64,000 nucleotides of DNA from Brachypodius melanocephalos (Eukaryota; Chordata; Aves; Passeriformes; Pycnonotidae). The position numbers were made by a program, and so were the translations under genes. Under the pieces are notes generated by a model. The model was not told the origin of the DNA, did no database searches, and saw only the letters and a program-made list of their open reading frames with translations. This document shows positions 1 to 11,805 of the stretch, one piece after another (the stretch's first letter is position 1; every line of letters starts with the position of its first letter). Location of the stretch: positions 36,520,295 through 36,584,294 of the forward strand of contig VZSR01003807.1 of NCBI GenBank assembly GCA_013398615.1. The letters run 5' to 3'.

Positions 1-456
1 TTGAGGCTCAATTGCTCATTACCACACCCTACAAGCACCTGATTTGTTAAGGTATCATTCATCTCACCTAGTCCAAGAACATGGTAAGCTTGATAATCAG
101 AACTTCAGAACGTGCCACCCATAACAGGGCAAGATGCTACGCCTGGTGCGCAATTACATTGTATCAGCCAACAGGAGAGCCCCATTAGTGCAGACAACTT
201 CTCACAAGTTCTGTTCCCCCAAAAATAAAAGGCCTCTGTGAAAAAATCTTGAAGGAAAGCACCTTGATCAGGAGGTTTTCACATTATTTTTACCAATCAT
301 TTACTGGCTATTTCATTTCTTGTGTTCAAAGCCAGTCTCTTATATGAGGTTGGTAGCACTGTCTGGGTAAATATTAAGGAGCAGGGGAAAGTGAAATCTT
401 TCCAACTGAATATTACCACAAAATTCCTTTTTATTTTATTATGTTATTTTCAAACC

Positions 457-488
<32 letters not shown>

Positions 489-1420
489 AAAAAAGCCATG
501 ACATTACTACTGCTGCTACACAATTCTCATTTACCCTTGTAGACTAACAGGTCCTCACAGACAAATAGGCATACATCATCTACATACCAGGCATCTAAAT
601 ACTTTATGTAGCCACCCAACTGTAGGTTTTGCTACATGTAGTGTATTTAACTATTTTTGAGTATTTTCTGCTCAGAAATTGTTATGAAGTTCTGAAGAAG
701 AGTCATTACACCATGTCTTGTAGTCTGCAATGCAACTGCAGATCTTATATGCAATCACACATCTCCAGAAACACTTTGTTTTCCAACTACCTAGAGAATG
801 AAGATTACACAATACTTGGAACCTGAGCCTGCCAAAGTAAGTTGTTATAAAACTAGCTGCGCAGCCTGACACATCACCTTGAAAGAAAGTAAATAACATT
901 CTCCTCAGAATAAACCATAGACTCAAACAGTCCTACCAGGGGATCTGATCCATGCCTAACCAAAGCTGCCTAAGAGTTAAGAAAGGGTTACATTTTTCTG
1001 TCTTTGGACAGAGGTGGACTTACCGATCTTCCAGATGACTCCTTTAACATTAGTAGGGCATTCTAAGTTCATTTAAACAACTCATGGGGCAAAGATTCAC
1101 CTATCCACTAACCAGCAAGCTACTTTCTAACTCTCTCAATGTTTTTTTCCCTGTGAACAAAAGATATTCAGTGGCAGACAACGTGTCCTTTTGGTCATGT
1201 GTATTGCAGAAATACCAAGCAGAAACCCAAACAATCACTTCACGTATAATTATAAAAATATGAAGATATTGGTTATGCCGTTTTAAAAAACCAGAGCACT
1301 GTCTACAGCTTATACTGTAATACACCAACACCCCAGGGCACGATAAGCTCTTCATTAATGCTTGCAATAAAAAGAACACTGCAGAACAATTACATGCCGT
1401 AGTCATGGATTTCCACAATC
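1..1420. other. Non-coding left flank, probable intron of a leftward gene
   Basis: No recognisable coding sequence. The stretch holds a pure A tract of 29 bases (457-485) and ordinary AT-rich DNA. By synteny with human 6q15 the leftward neighbour of RRAGD should be ANKRD6, transcribed on the minus strand, so this could be its first intron; that is inference. A good minus-strand donor (G|GTAAGT, GT at 1022-1023) is present, but no acceptor that would make an open exon with it is evident. Confidence 0.4.
457..485. repeat. Poly-A tract, 29 bp
   Basis: An uninterrupted run of 29 A residues seen directly. It could be the tail of an old retrotransposed sequence or a simple mononucleotide repeat; no target-site duplication was identified. 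Confidence 0.9.
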
Positions 1421-1451
1421 AGAGCTCTACCAGCTGCCGGTGCGTACTTAC

Positions 1452-1620
1452 AAGGTGTTGAGACCTCAGGGGAGGGTGATATTTGCAGCAAACTAGTGGA
1501 AATATTTCCAGTGGAGTTTTCAGGTGATGTCAACAACAGGAAGGATGACTTTGAGCCAGATTTCCATTTCTCATCAGACGCGGCCTTAAAAGTTGAAACA
1601 AGAGCGTCAAGACTCCTCAT
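1452..1620 (-). CDS. Candidate unrecognised first coding exon (minus strand)
   Basis: On the minus strand an ATG at 1618-1620, with A at -3, opens 56 codons beginning MRSLDALVSTFKAASDEK and runs to a consensus donor (T|GTAAGT, GT at 1450-1451), leaving phase 1. The frame also extends upstream to another ATG at 1681-1683. It lies just inside the edge of the CpG island, where a first exon would be expected. The composition is mixed (Ser, Thr, Lys rich) rather than GC-biased. I do not recognise the peptide, it does not resemble the ANKRD6 N-terminus, and no next exon was found. It could be a chance open frame or a leader or alternative first exon of ANKRD6. Confidence 0.2.
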
Positions 1621-1659
1621 TTTCAACCCCAAACCCGAAATTGAACCCCTACATCGACA

Positions 1660-2220
1660 CAGGCTCCTGTACATACGCGGCACATTCCGGAGGGTCTGTG
1701 TCTACCCGCCGGGGAGGTCCCCCCTCCCCGAGCTGGAATCAGGGAACACTTTCACCACTCCGGTCCGGGGCACTGGCTTCGCGGTCGTCCCCGGCTGCAG
1801 CCCCGCCAGAGCCCCTCCACCTCCGCCATCACCTGTACGGCCCCGTCGGGAGCGCCCCCGCCCAACCCGGGCCCCACCGCCCCTCCGCGCTTCCCCGCCC
1901 CACCGCAGCCACACGCACCGCGGCGGGGGCGCGGGTCGGCGCCGCGCTCACCTGCGCTGCCCCGCGGCACCGCTCCCGCCGGGCCGGGATCGGCACTGCC
2001 CCTCCAGCGGCGCCTCTGCCGCCGGGCCGGGGCTGCCCCGGGGGAGGCGCCGCCGCCGCCGCAGCTGCCGTGCCCGCTGCGAGGGCGACACCGAGCGGCC
2101 GCGGCGGGCGGGCAGCGCACACCGGCCCGGGCCGCCTCCCGCCCCGCCGGCCGGCGGCCCGGCCGGGACCGAGCCCCGCGCCCCGGCCAGGGGCCTAAGC
2201 AAGGCGCCACGCGGGCTGGA
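1660..2220. promoter_or_regulatory. CpG island promoter, probably ANKRD6 5' end (minus strand)
   Basis: A block of about 560 bp is very GC-rich with dense CpG, including GCCGCC-type runs near 2050, in sharp contrast to its AT-rich flanks. That is the usual signature of a housekeeping-type vertebrate promoter. On the minus strand a perfect donor, CAG|GTGAGC with GT at 1950-1951, fits the end of a non-coding first exon running from roughly 2200 to 1952. By synteny the gene would be ANKRD6, head to head with RRAGD about 3.5 kb away. The long open frames in this block on both strands reflect base composition. The gene assignment is inference; the CpG island is seen directly. Confidence 0.6.
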
Positions 2221-2299
2221 CGCTCTCCTGGACCGAAACTCCTTTGCAGCTTAATTTTGGAAGCTAATAATAATTTGTGTGGGAGCAGAAGCGCTACAA

Positions 2300-2830
2300 A
2301 ACCACAGAAATCAGAGTGGGTCAGGTTGGAAGGGACCACAGTGGGTCACCTGGTCCAACCTCCCTGGTTAACCAGGGTCGTCCTAGAGCACGTGGAACAG
2401 AACTGTGTGCAGCTCTTAAGTATCTACAGTGAGGCAACTTCCACAATGTCTCTGGGAAATCTGGGAACTTCCAGTGCATGGTCATTCACACAGTATAAAT
2501 AAGTTCTTCCTTACGTTCAGGGGAACCTCCCATCCATCAGTTTCTGCCTGTTGCCTCATATTCAAGTGATTGAGACCATCGAGAAGAGCATGGCTTCATC
2601 TTCTTGGTAACTTCCATTTAGATATTTATGCTCAGTAATGAGGTCTCCCCTCAGTCACATCTTCAGCAACCAGGCTCAGCTCCCTCAGCCTTATGAGATG
2701 TTTCCAGTCTCCCAATCACCCTCATTGCCCTCCATTGGACTCACAGCTGCTACATGTCCCTCTTGTACCGAGGAGCCCAGAACTGGATACAATAAAATTT
2801 CCCCAATTTCAGGGAGGCCAGATGCCCTTC
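2300..2830 (-). mobile_element. CR1 non-LTR retrotransposon fragment, minus orientation
   Basis: The plus strand reads from a GGTTGGAAGGGACC-type start through a TGGTCCAACCTCCC segment to a GAGCCCAGAACTGGA segment. This is the reverse complement of the avian CR1 3' region, so the element is inserted on the minus strand. It is diverged and 5'-truncated, as most CR1 copies are. Confidence 0.85.
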
Positions 2831-5067
2831 CCTCCAGCAGGGAGCCTGTCAGTAGGCTTTGAAGTCTGAGCTGAAGGTCAGAGAGGGACGTCTTGAAAGC
2901 TGACTGCCTGCTGAAGGCCTCACCCAGCCCTCCAGCTATCACAATATCACTGGAACCTCCTGCTCACCCAAGTCATGTGTTTGTGTGGGCAATTATGGGT
3001 GAATGTCAGTAATTCACAAACTGGTATGAAGACAAGTTGGACAGGACCATCTGTAGACACCAGCAGAGGAGAAAGGAGTTTGTATGAGTAGGAGTTTGTA
3101 TGAGTAAAATGATAAAAGTGGGATTGGGAGAAGAAGAAGAAAACAGAAAACAAGCAGCTGTTGCCCATACAATGCTTGATCCTACAGACACACTGCTTTC
3201 AAAGGCTATTCCTCTGGCTTGAAGGCATTCTCAAAATCCCCTAAATGAACTGATGCCCTAAACAAACTAAACATTGAAGTATCACAGGCACTTCCTAGTT
3301 ATGTCATGAATATATTCCTTTGGATGTTCTTTCAAATTATTCTATTTAGACCTTTTTCACTAAACAGTTACTACGGTAGTTATTGTTTTGTGGCAATAGT
3401 CATACCAGAGGTTCACATCAAAACCCTTGGTGCTCTCCAGGAAAGATTGACTGATTGACTGACTGGATTTACTGCTCAGATGCCTCCCTGATCTCAGGAA
3501 GGCTTTGTCAAAACTACAGCATTAATCTGAAGTCTCGTGTCATTACTTAAGCTAAAGCATAGTTGCTAAAACACATAAAAAGACACTGTGATTCTTCACA
3601 TTACAATTTTGTTGGCTCATTTCCATATTCAAGATAGGCTTACATCATGTGATTTTTATTTAATTTGATACTGTGCAAAATTTTAATGTAGGAATAGAAA
3701 TATTTGTGTGAATAACAGTTAATCTGTATGTTAAATAAGTTCCATATATGTAAAAGTTTGCAGAACTATTTTGGTTATGTTTGATCACTACAATTGAGAA
3801 ACAAGATGTTAGCACAAAAAAGCTTTCTTGGCACAGATGTGTCACCAGCATATTTCACGGAAATTTTCACTCTTTAACAGGAACAGGATGAGACCCTATC
3901 GTGATCCTGCAAACCTAGGTGCAGATAGGCTCCTTGATTATGTGGATGTCAGAGGGACAATTCCCTGTGCTTAAGTAACATTAACTTTTTCTAATGCAGA
4001 CAGTCGACTTTGTATTCTTCTGGATTTTTTTTTCCTTGTGGGGAGAGAAATGAATGACACAGAAAGAATATAATGTCTATGAACTGCAGCTCTCCATGGA
4101 CAAAGTCCAGTCACATCTATCACTGTGCATGTCATATATGCAAAGACTAACCTCTTATTTACCTGCCCTGACTGCAAGTCTTGTGACTGAAGGCTGGGCA
4201 CTGTTTCATTATGTGCACCCGGTTTCAAAGTCAAATGACCGGACAAAAGGAAAAGAAGAAAAAGGCCCGGTGCAGAGGGAACTGAAAACAACCTGGTGGC
4301 AAAAAGACAAAGGAGGAGTAAGTCCTGAGATTTATGTAGAGTCCATGACAGATTATATTGCCAAGGATTGGCAGAAATGCTTCAGCCCTACTCTAAAAAC
4401 CTATCTGGCAATGGGCCTGGAGTCTGTGTGGCTTTGAACCTGAAGCTGTAGGAGGTCACTGAAAGTTGTGGGAAGAGCTGCATTGCAACCAGTCCTCTTT
4501 TTTGAGGTTTCCATCCATCCATGATTTAGCATTTTAATATATCCAAATTATTCTCTCATTGGTCATGTTTCATAGCTGTTTGTGCAGAAGAAACCTAATA
4601 CCTAATATTCTGGGCAAGACTCACTTCCCAAAGCTGGCCTTGAAACCTAACAGCCCTTTGTGCACATCTGCCTCACTGATCACTTGATCAGCTGGTGTGT
4701 GAGACAGATGGTCCTTCATTACACACCAGGAAACTCTCTTCCTCTTTCCATCAGTTTTCAGCAGGCTAATGCTTGTCAGGGCTGTCCCAAGACACAATGC
4801 TGAAAACGTGACTGGTAACAAAATCCTGGGCTTGCCCATGTGATGACAGTTGGCACAGAAGGAGCATGGAGCAGGCAGCAGGCAATGCCAATGGCGCATT
4901 TCGGGCTGGAGCAGGCTTGGCAGACGGGTGAGCTGAGCAGCACCAGGCACACACTGGTCCTGCCCACGTTCCTGAGTCTCCCACATGCTGGAAGTGTGTA
5001 CAGATGACGCAGGAGTGTCCCAAGTCTGTCCTTGGGGTTTGTGTATGGTGAGGTTGCAGGACATGAC
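2831..5067. other. Intergenic spacer between two CpG islands
   Basis: Mostly unremarkable sequence. A 15- to 17-bp direct duplication (GAGTTTGTATGAGTA twice) lies at about 3078-3107. A 127-codon open frame at 4054-4437 has no recognisable domain. The right part (about 4620-5060) is moderately GC-rich and holds nothing I can identify. Confidence 0.6.
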
Positions 5068-5428
5068 CAAGAAGAGGAGGCTCAGGGGAGACCTTCCCAC
5101 CCTCCTCAAACTGACTGAAAGGAGGTTGTAGCCAGATAGAAGTCGGACTTTTCTCCCAGGCAACCAGTGACAGGAGGAGAGGACATAGTCTTAAGCTGCC
5201 TCAGGGGAGATTTAGGTTCTACATTAGGCAGAAATTCTTCATTGAGAGGGTGAACAGATTCAGAATGGGCTGCCCAGGGAGATGGTGGAGTCACCATTCC
5301 TGGAGGTGTTTAAGGAAAGGCTGGACGTGTGCCACAGTGTAGTTGACTTGGTGATGTTCAGTCATAGGTTGGACTCGATGATACCAGAGGTCTTTTCCAA
5401 CCTATTTGATTCAGTGACTGTAAGGACT
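5068..5428 (+). mobile_element. CR1 3'-end fragment, plus orientation
   Basis: The sequence runs from AAGAAGAGGAGGCTCAGG through GGGCTGCCCAGGGAGATGG and GTTGGACTCGATGAT to TCTTTTCCAACC, the canonical order of the CR1 3' end in sense orientation. It ends immediately upstream of the RRAGD CpG island. Confidence 0.92.
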
Positions 5429-5439
5429 CTGAGCAGGGA

Positions 5440-5960
5440 TGCTTGTAATAGAAACGCCAGGTGCCATCGGTGCCGTTGCCGGGCACATCGGGCCACTCTG
5501 CTCGCCCACCGCGGCGCCCCGCACGCCAGGGGCAGCGTCTCGCGTGTGCACTTCTCCCACGGGTGTCTCTCGGGACAGCAGGGCCGGGGCGAGCGGCGGC
5601 GGCAGGCCNNNNNNNNNNNNNNNNNNNNNNNNNNNNNNNNNNNNNNNNNNNNNNNNNNNNNNNNNNNNNNNNNNNNNNNNNNNNNNNNNNNNNNNNNNNN
5701 NNNNNNNNGGGAGGGCAGGCCCAACTGAGGACGGGGTTGGGCGCTGAGAGGCCGGGCGGAGCGAGGATGCTGCGGAGGGAAGGGCCGGGACGGACAAGGG
5801 TGCTCGGTGGGTCAGAGGGTGCAGGGAGCTCTGAGGAAGGAGCAGGGCAAGGGCTGACAGGTAGCAAGGAGGCGTTAGGAAAGGAGGAGGAGGCAAAGGG
5901 AATGCAGGCAAAGTGTGTGTGTGCGATTTCTCACCAGTGTTCTTCATGTCTGGGGTGAGA
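5440..5960. promoter_or_regulatory. RRAGD: CpG island interrupted by gap, probable RRAGD promoter and exon 1 site
   Basis: GC- and CpG-rich sequence lies on both sides of a run of 100 N. RagD orthologues begin with an acidic N-terminal exon that ends in phase 1 just before the conserved VLDF-DPF segment. No such acidic, Glu/Asp-coding exon is visible anywhere upstream of exon 2. The island with the gap, about 6 kb upstream of exon 2, is the only good promoter candidate in the right orientation. The gap probably hides the start codon, exon 1 and the core promoter. The promoter assignment is inference; the GC content and gap are seen directly. Confidence 0.6.
5609..5708. other. Assembly gap (100 N)
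   Basis: Exactly 100 N, the conventional placeholder for a gap of unknown size. It sits inside a GC-rich block (GCGAGCGGCGGCGGC on its left edge), typical of avian GC-rich first exons lost in short-read assemblies. Confidence 0.98.
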
Positions 5961-8900
5961 GTTATTAGTTATTAGAGGCCACAGCCTGATGATGTGACCC
6001 GAGTGTGCCAAGGAGGTGGGGGGGTTGGGTGTCAGGCTATAAAAGGCAGAGGCCACACGCAGCTCTGTGTCCGGGGCTGCTCCGCAGCTGCGAGTGTCAG
6101 TCCCACAGTGGCAGGCTCTGCTAAATGTCCGTCTGTCTGTGCTTGTGAGGAGCTGCTTTACTCACTGCATGTCCGTGTCAGTATGGATGGTGATGCTGAG
6201 AAGGACGGGCTTACCAGGAAAAGCAGTCTCATTCAGTAGAAAAAGGAAATGCCAGCTCAGAGCCTGTTGCGTTCATTCAGAGCCTGAATTCATTCTTCTG
6301 AGACATATTTCACAAAGGAGCTTGGAGGACTCTCAGTATCGCAAGAGAAAAAAAGAAGTGCTTTTTAATAAGAGTATAATAAAATGCCACATGTTTTAAG
6401 TCTACTTCGATATTAGCATGCGGAACCCTTCCCCTTAAAGGCCCAGTCCTCCAGGCTGTCACGGGAGGTGCAGCATTGACTAATGTAATTTTGGGGAGTG
6501 GAGGGAGGTCAGTGCTTTGAGTATAAGCCTTCATGGTTATAAGCTATAGGAATGTTAGACTGTAAGAGCTATAACTGAGACTAAATAAAGTCTTACTTGA
6601 ACCTGCTAAAGAATTGCCTTCATTCTGATGTAAAGAAAATAAATTTTAATGTGTTTCTTTAGTGCTACACTTAGTATTTTCTGTAGAGAAGTAACCCATA
6701 TACTGTCTTCAGACAAATTCATGTGGATATTTTTGAATAGGAACTTGTTAGACTGCTAAAAATTGCAATTGCTTTTTTATAGTAATACCAGAATATTGTA
6801 CTTAGCAGAAAAGAACCTTTACATCCTGAATAGCAGGAGAAGACAGTCCGTGCAGGGACTATTTTACACGGGATTAAAACAAAATCCATTTTAACTGTCC
6901 AAATTCCCTAGTTTTCTCTTTCATTTTGAATTCTCTGGAGAAAGAGGCGTACAACATCTGAAATGGAGGGGGTTGGGGTTCAGGTCTGTATTTTGTATAG
7001 CACTGGGCTGCAGGGCAAGGGGCTTTCCCCTTTTTTTTTTTGTCCTCTCTTCCTGGCTGTGTACAGCAAGCAGTCCAAAATTCAGTGTCACAGCCTTTTC
7101 TACAAAGAAAGAATGAAAAGCACAGTATAGGAAGAATGGCTTCAATGTATGGCTGTCAGCAGTGAAGAGAGAAGCCAAGCTTAAAAGTAAAAGCATAATT
7201 TCTTCTTGTAAGCATGCAGAAGATTTCAAAACTTCATATTGGTCATCCCTCACCCCATACTGGTTTTGTGTCTCCAGCTTCAATGCTGAAACCATGGCTC
7301 TTGTCCTTGGTTTAGACATAGGGTCATATTCAGAGACCTTAAAACACATTTACATACAGCGTAGTCGTATTTTTTATGGATGCAATTAAAAAGTGTTTAG
7401 AAGCGGTAAAGACCTCTGCAGAGTGTCCAAGGAAGTGGCTTTGAGACATACCACTGTAGAGTGCTGCACTTGTGGCAGCATGGAACCAGGTCTTCTGATT
7501 CTGAGTCTTTTCTGTAGCCACAAGAATTTCCTTCCACCAGGCATTTCTGCAATGTCTATGAACCCACCATAGCTGAACAGCCTTCTTCATTGCATACAAG
7601 CTTTTTCTGTTAACTCTTTAGTCTCAGGCCATCTGTTAGTGTTGAAGATGTTCATTGTATGTGTTTTGTGAGGCCATAGTCTTGACAGCAATCCAAAGTG
7701 CTGCAAGTACCACAGTCACAGCAGTACTGGAAATGCTACAAGATTAATGGGTTTGAAGGTAAGAGTAGAAATTTTGGGACTGCTACCTCTCCTTTACACA
7801 GAAATGGTTAAAAGTTAATGTAACTGCATTAGTGGGGAAAAAAATCATTATTAGTTCTATTAGTTCAAAACTAGACTCAGAGGCTTGTTACCCTGTGGAT
7901 GGTAACGAGCAAAATAATTCCTTTTGGCTTTATGTTACTTGAACAGATGAGCTGTGATGTTTTATTTGGAAGTTTGGAAGCTGGTGGGATTTACAGAACG
8001 TGGCATCCCCATCCCATACACCTGCAAAGCACAGATAGTCACCTGCTTTGACAATTAATTGCAATTGATCTGAAATTCAGGATGGGATTTAAAAATTGTT
8101 TTAGTTATCTCTGTATATCTAATAGCATAAAGGAGATACTAAAGTCTTCATTGTGTACTGGTGAGACAGGTCAGGACTGCTACGTGCAGTTCTCAACTCC
8201 TCGGAGCTGTGCTCTTCTGCATGTTGCAATGCATGCAAAACACACTCCATAAGCAAGGAGACAACTGCAGTTAACAGAAATTTTGTAAGGAATTGAGTGC
8301 TTCTCTGGGGGAAACTGCTTTTAGGTTTGTTGAGTTAAAATTGTGAATGCTTTAGAGGAATGGTCTCTAACCAGCATGACTTCTGTTCTTAATGGCTGCT
8401 TAGAAAAGTCAAAATGTGAAGGGCTGTTGATATGCATTAGAGACTGGCATTTTACAACATTTACTCTTTGCAAAAGTGAATGAAGCAGGAATGTGTTACA
8501 TCTCACAATAAGAAAAAATATTTTTCCCATTATAGAACAGAGGAGAATTTAGTGTTTCTCTTGGGCATATTATGATCTCACTCAGTAACCTAGTCTGGAA
8601 GTTGCAGTGATACATCTACTGGCATTTCTGTGGCAAATTAAAAAAGGAGTTGTCATGTACTCCTGCAAAGGAATGTGGGCAGGCAATGCATCGTCCAATT
8701 CCTTTACATATAAGGTAATCTCTTAACTCTCTCTGAGAGGGAAGTGCTGTAGAAGCCTTGCTATCTCATCAGGTTTGGATGATACTCTTACATTTCCCTG
8801 TCTTTGAACTGGCAGGATTTCAAAAGCTAAGTAACAGTCTTACTAGCAGAAGAGCTGGTCTTCCTTCTTCTCAAGGCTAATTCCGTTTGCAGTTGCAACT

Positions 8901-11805
8901 GTATTTTTTTTTTAGTATTGCTTCAATAGGAAGCAATTTCCTGCTATTAAGCATTACAGTCAGTAAAAATCTAACAGCCTGGAATAATTTAATACCACAA
9001 CATAAAAACTCCAAGTTATTTAAATGACTTCTTCAGATACATGTTTTTAGCTTGTTTCTGAAAGAAAAGGAAGTTAGGTAGGTAGTCTGTCTTCTTCTTG
9101 TCTCCTCGATGGTCAGAATCTTGGAAACTGCTGTCCACCTTCAACCAAATCTGAACAAAAGCCATCTCAAAAATTATTAAGTTCCCACAAGTTTGAGGAG
9201 AACTGGCATTCAGAAGAGAGGAGAAAGCTAAATGAAGTGTCCTCAGAGGGGACAGGTGAGCAGCTTTGTGTGTTCACTGTGGCAGCAGCTGGCAGACGGG
9301 TTACATGGTGTAGCCAACTGAAATGTGCTGAGCTCCAGATCAGCCACAGCATGTCATATCTATCATTTGGAGGAGATGTCATAAGACATACAGGAGGAAG
9401 TTGGTGTTATTGTGGTGGGAAGAGGAAGGGGACACAAAGTACAAATCCATGTAGATGAGACTTCATAAGTTCAGTTGTGTACAGAGCAAATGGGAGACCT
9501 TTTTTTTTTTTTTTTTGAAACATGCAGTAAAGCCTCAACTTGAAGACTGTTCTTTATATGCTTTTATAAAGTCTTTATAAAGCTTTGAATTAATTATTTT
9601 CTCTCCTGATGGCCAAAAAACAGAGTGAGATGGAGGATATACCATTAAATCATGCCTGTTTGGTTTGGTTTATTGACAAGACTGTACCCCCCAAACATAA
9701 AATATTGTTACATCATCTTATTATTCTTCTGGAGGTGTGAAGTGTTGTAGGCACATGTTTCTCCCAGCCACAGGAGGTACTACCTCTGTTCAAGTTGATG
9801 GGAAGAGTAGAGGAGCATGTTGACCTCAGTTTCTTACTTCCTAAATTTGTTGTGTGTAGATCAGCAGAAGTGTCCATTGCTGTGTTTGTATGATGAGATT
9901 CTTACAGAGTTACCTATCCCTGTTTTGCCTGAAAGTGTGCACTACTTGTGCGCTACTCCTGCCTGGCAGTGTTCACGTGTGATAATTGACAAGACCACAG
10001 TAAGTGGTAATACCTGCCAAGGCCTTTCAATTGTGTTTGAAATGGACAGGATCCCTCCGACAGTGAACTGAAAACTTCTGTCAGTCACTGGTGACACGGA
10101 CCTGCACTGAGTGGCACAACCTCTCACAAGCCAGTAGATGGTGCCAGGAGATTTTTTATGCTAACACTGCAATACCTTCAGTTTGAGAAGCCTTTCTTCT
10201 CTGTCACTCAAATTTGGGAGGCACAAACAGACCTGGACAAGGTTCTGTATCCTCCTGGCAGACATACCCTGCTGCTGTGTTTCTGAAAGCTGTGACTGAG
10301 GCTTCAGGCACACAAGAAGACACAAAATGTGGTCACCTCTCCTGGGTGCAAAACATGCTCCTAGGCAAAGGATTCCTTTAAGCTTTCCATCTTTTTTGGT
10401 TGATAAGACTGTGTAATAAATTGGCAAGTTCAAGTTGTTGATGAGATTTCTTGTTTTGGATTTTCGTATTTTGGGAGTAAAGCTGACCACTTAACGTATG
10501 CAGGGCATATTCAAGAATGATGCATATGAATAAATGTGTGCCAGTTTTCTGCAATTCAAAACTTACCCCAGCAGGAAAAAGAAAAAGAAATGCAATTATG
10601 TTGTGCTATGAAGTATAATCTAAATAGTCTGTAGTGTCACGGGTGGGAGAAGGTTTACCAAGCATCACTGGATAGTACATTTAGCCTGTTGTGTGATTGG
10701 TGTTTTAAACCTGACCTCTGTGTACTCTGAGTTGTACTCTGTGGATTTAGCACTGACTACTCTTTTTTGTGTGTTGCTTGTGTTTGACACTGCAGAGTCA
10801 CAGAGGAGGTGTTTCAAAGCTTCTTACATTTAAGGGCAGTGCCATTTCACCTCAGCACAAACAGACATTTCAAAGTTATAGGCCAAGTAAATGCACTAAT
10901 TAGACTGGTTTAGGTGTTTCGATTAGAGGTATCTGAAGCTAAAGTTGGTGTGCCTACAGGAATGGATAGCTGTACATTCATGTCCTTACAGATACAACAG
11001 CATAGTTTACTGTTAGAACTACTTGATGCTGATATAACTGCATCACCACCAGAAAAAGTGGTGCCACTTTCAAACTGGGGTTGGTAACACCATGAAACTC
11101 TGTGTTCTCAGGCCTTTGTTTTGGAAATAGGCAGATGATTTGCTGTAATCTTATTTATTGGATAACAAACCTTTACAGATCACAATTTACTGAGCAGCAG
11201 GTGAAATCCTAAGCACCTTAGAAAAGGACTCCTCCTGAGCTCAGTACTCTAAGTTCCAACATAGAAGCATTGTATGCCTGCTGAGTTGACCTCTTCCTGT
11301 AGCTCCTTCTATGTGATTTCATTTATTTATTTATTGGTTGATTGATTTTAAAGAAAGGAAGCCCTCAGGTAGAAAGATCATGCAGAGGTACTTAATACAG
11401 TCTTACTCTGTTCTTCCAGCAGTGTGATGTAGCTATCTGCTGAAAAGGGTATTTGTTATCTCTTTTAAAGGAGAATATATGTGGCATAGTGTTAATTAGA
11501 GTAAAATTAGGTATTTTAAGATGTTTATGTGTGATAACAGATTTTTCACATGCAAACAGAGCAGTCAAGCCTTATGCAGTTTATGTCTTGGAGGTGAGAA
11601 GTAGATTTTCTGATAGTATACCCTAAGGGGCAAATAATTCAAGTCAAAATGCATGTAGCACTGCTCTCTAAGTTTAAACATTGGTAACATTTGCATAAAT
11701 TCATATAAAGATTTTGTGAAAATAAATATCAAATGCATGTTATCTGGTAGTTACTAATTATATTGCCATAGTATATTCCTTTTCTTCTTCTGTGATTTTA
11801 TTCAG
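5961..11805. other. RRAGD: RRAGD intron 1 (visible part)
   Basis: About 5.8 kb of AT-rich non-coding DNA leading to the exon 2 acceptor (TTCAG at 11801-11805). Contents seen: the TATA-like box near 6040, T tracts near 7030 and 9505, and a TCACGTG E-box at 9973-9979. No repeat family was recognised and no other exon is supported. Confidence 0.7.
6038..6045 (+). promoter_or_regulatory. TATA-box-like element in RRAGD intron 1
   Basis: GGCTATAAAAGGC contains a full TATAAAAG flanked by GC, the textbook form of a TATA box, about 330 bp right of the gap. A start would be expected near 6068. No coding exon is recognised immediately downstream, so an alternative RRAGD promoter or chance match are both possible. 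Confidence 0.3.

Noticed and set aside
1018..1100. Second minus-strand exon ending at donor 1022-1023 to follow the candidate exon at 1452-1620
   Set aside because: The acceptors I tried upstream give an immediate stop in the required phase.
1496..2254. Long plus-strand open frame of 252 codons
   Set aside because: It lies in a CpG island and is Pro/Arg/Ala rich, as chance frames in GC-rich DNA are. All frames on both strands are open there. It does not resemble the acidic RagD N-terminus.
5282..5958. Open frames spanning the N gap
   Set aside because: They run through the 100 N and combine a CR1 end with GC-rich sequence; length is an artefact of the gap.
10135..10151. CTCF-like CCAGTAGATGGTG in RRAGD intron 1
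   Set aside because: One mismatch at a strongly conserved C of the GGC core; too weak to list as a site.
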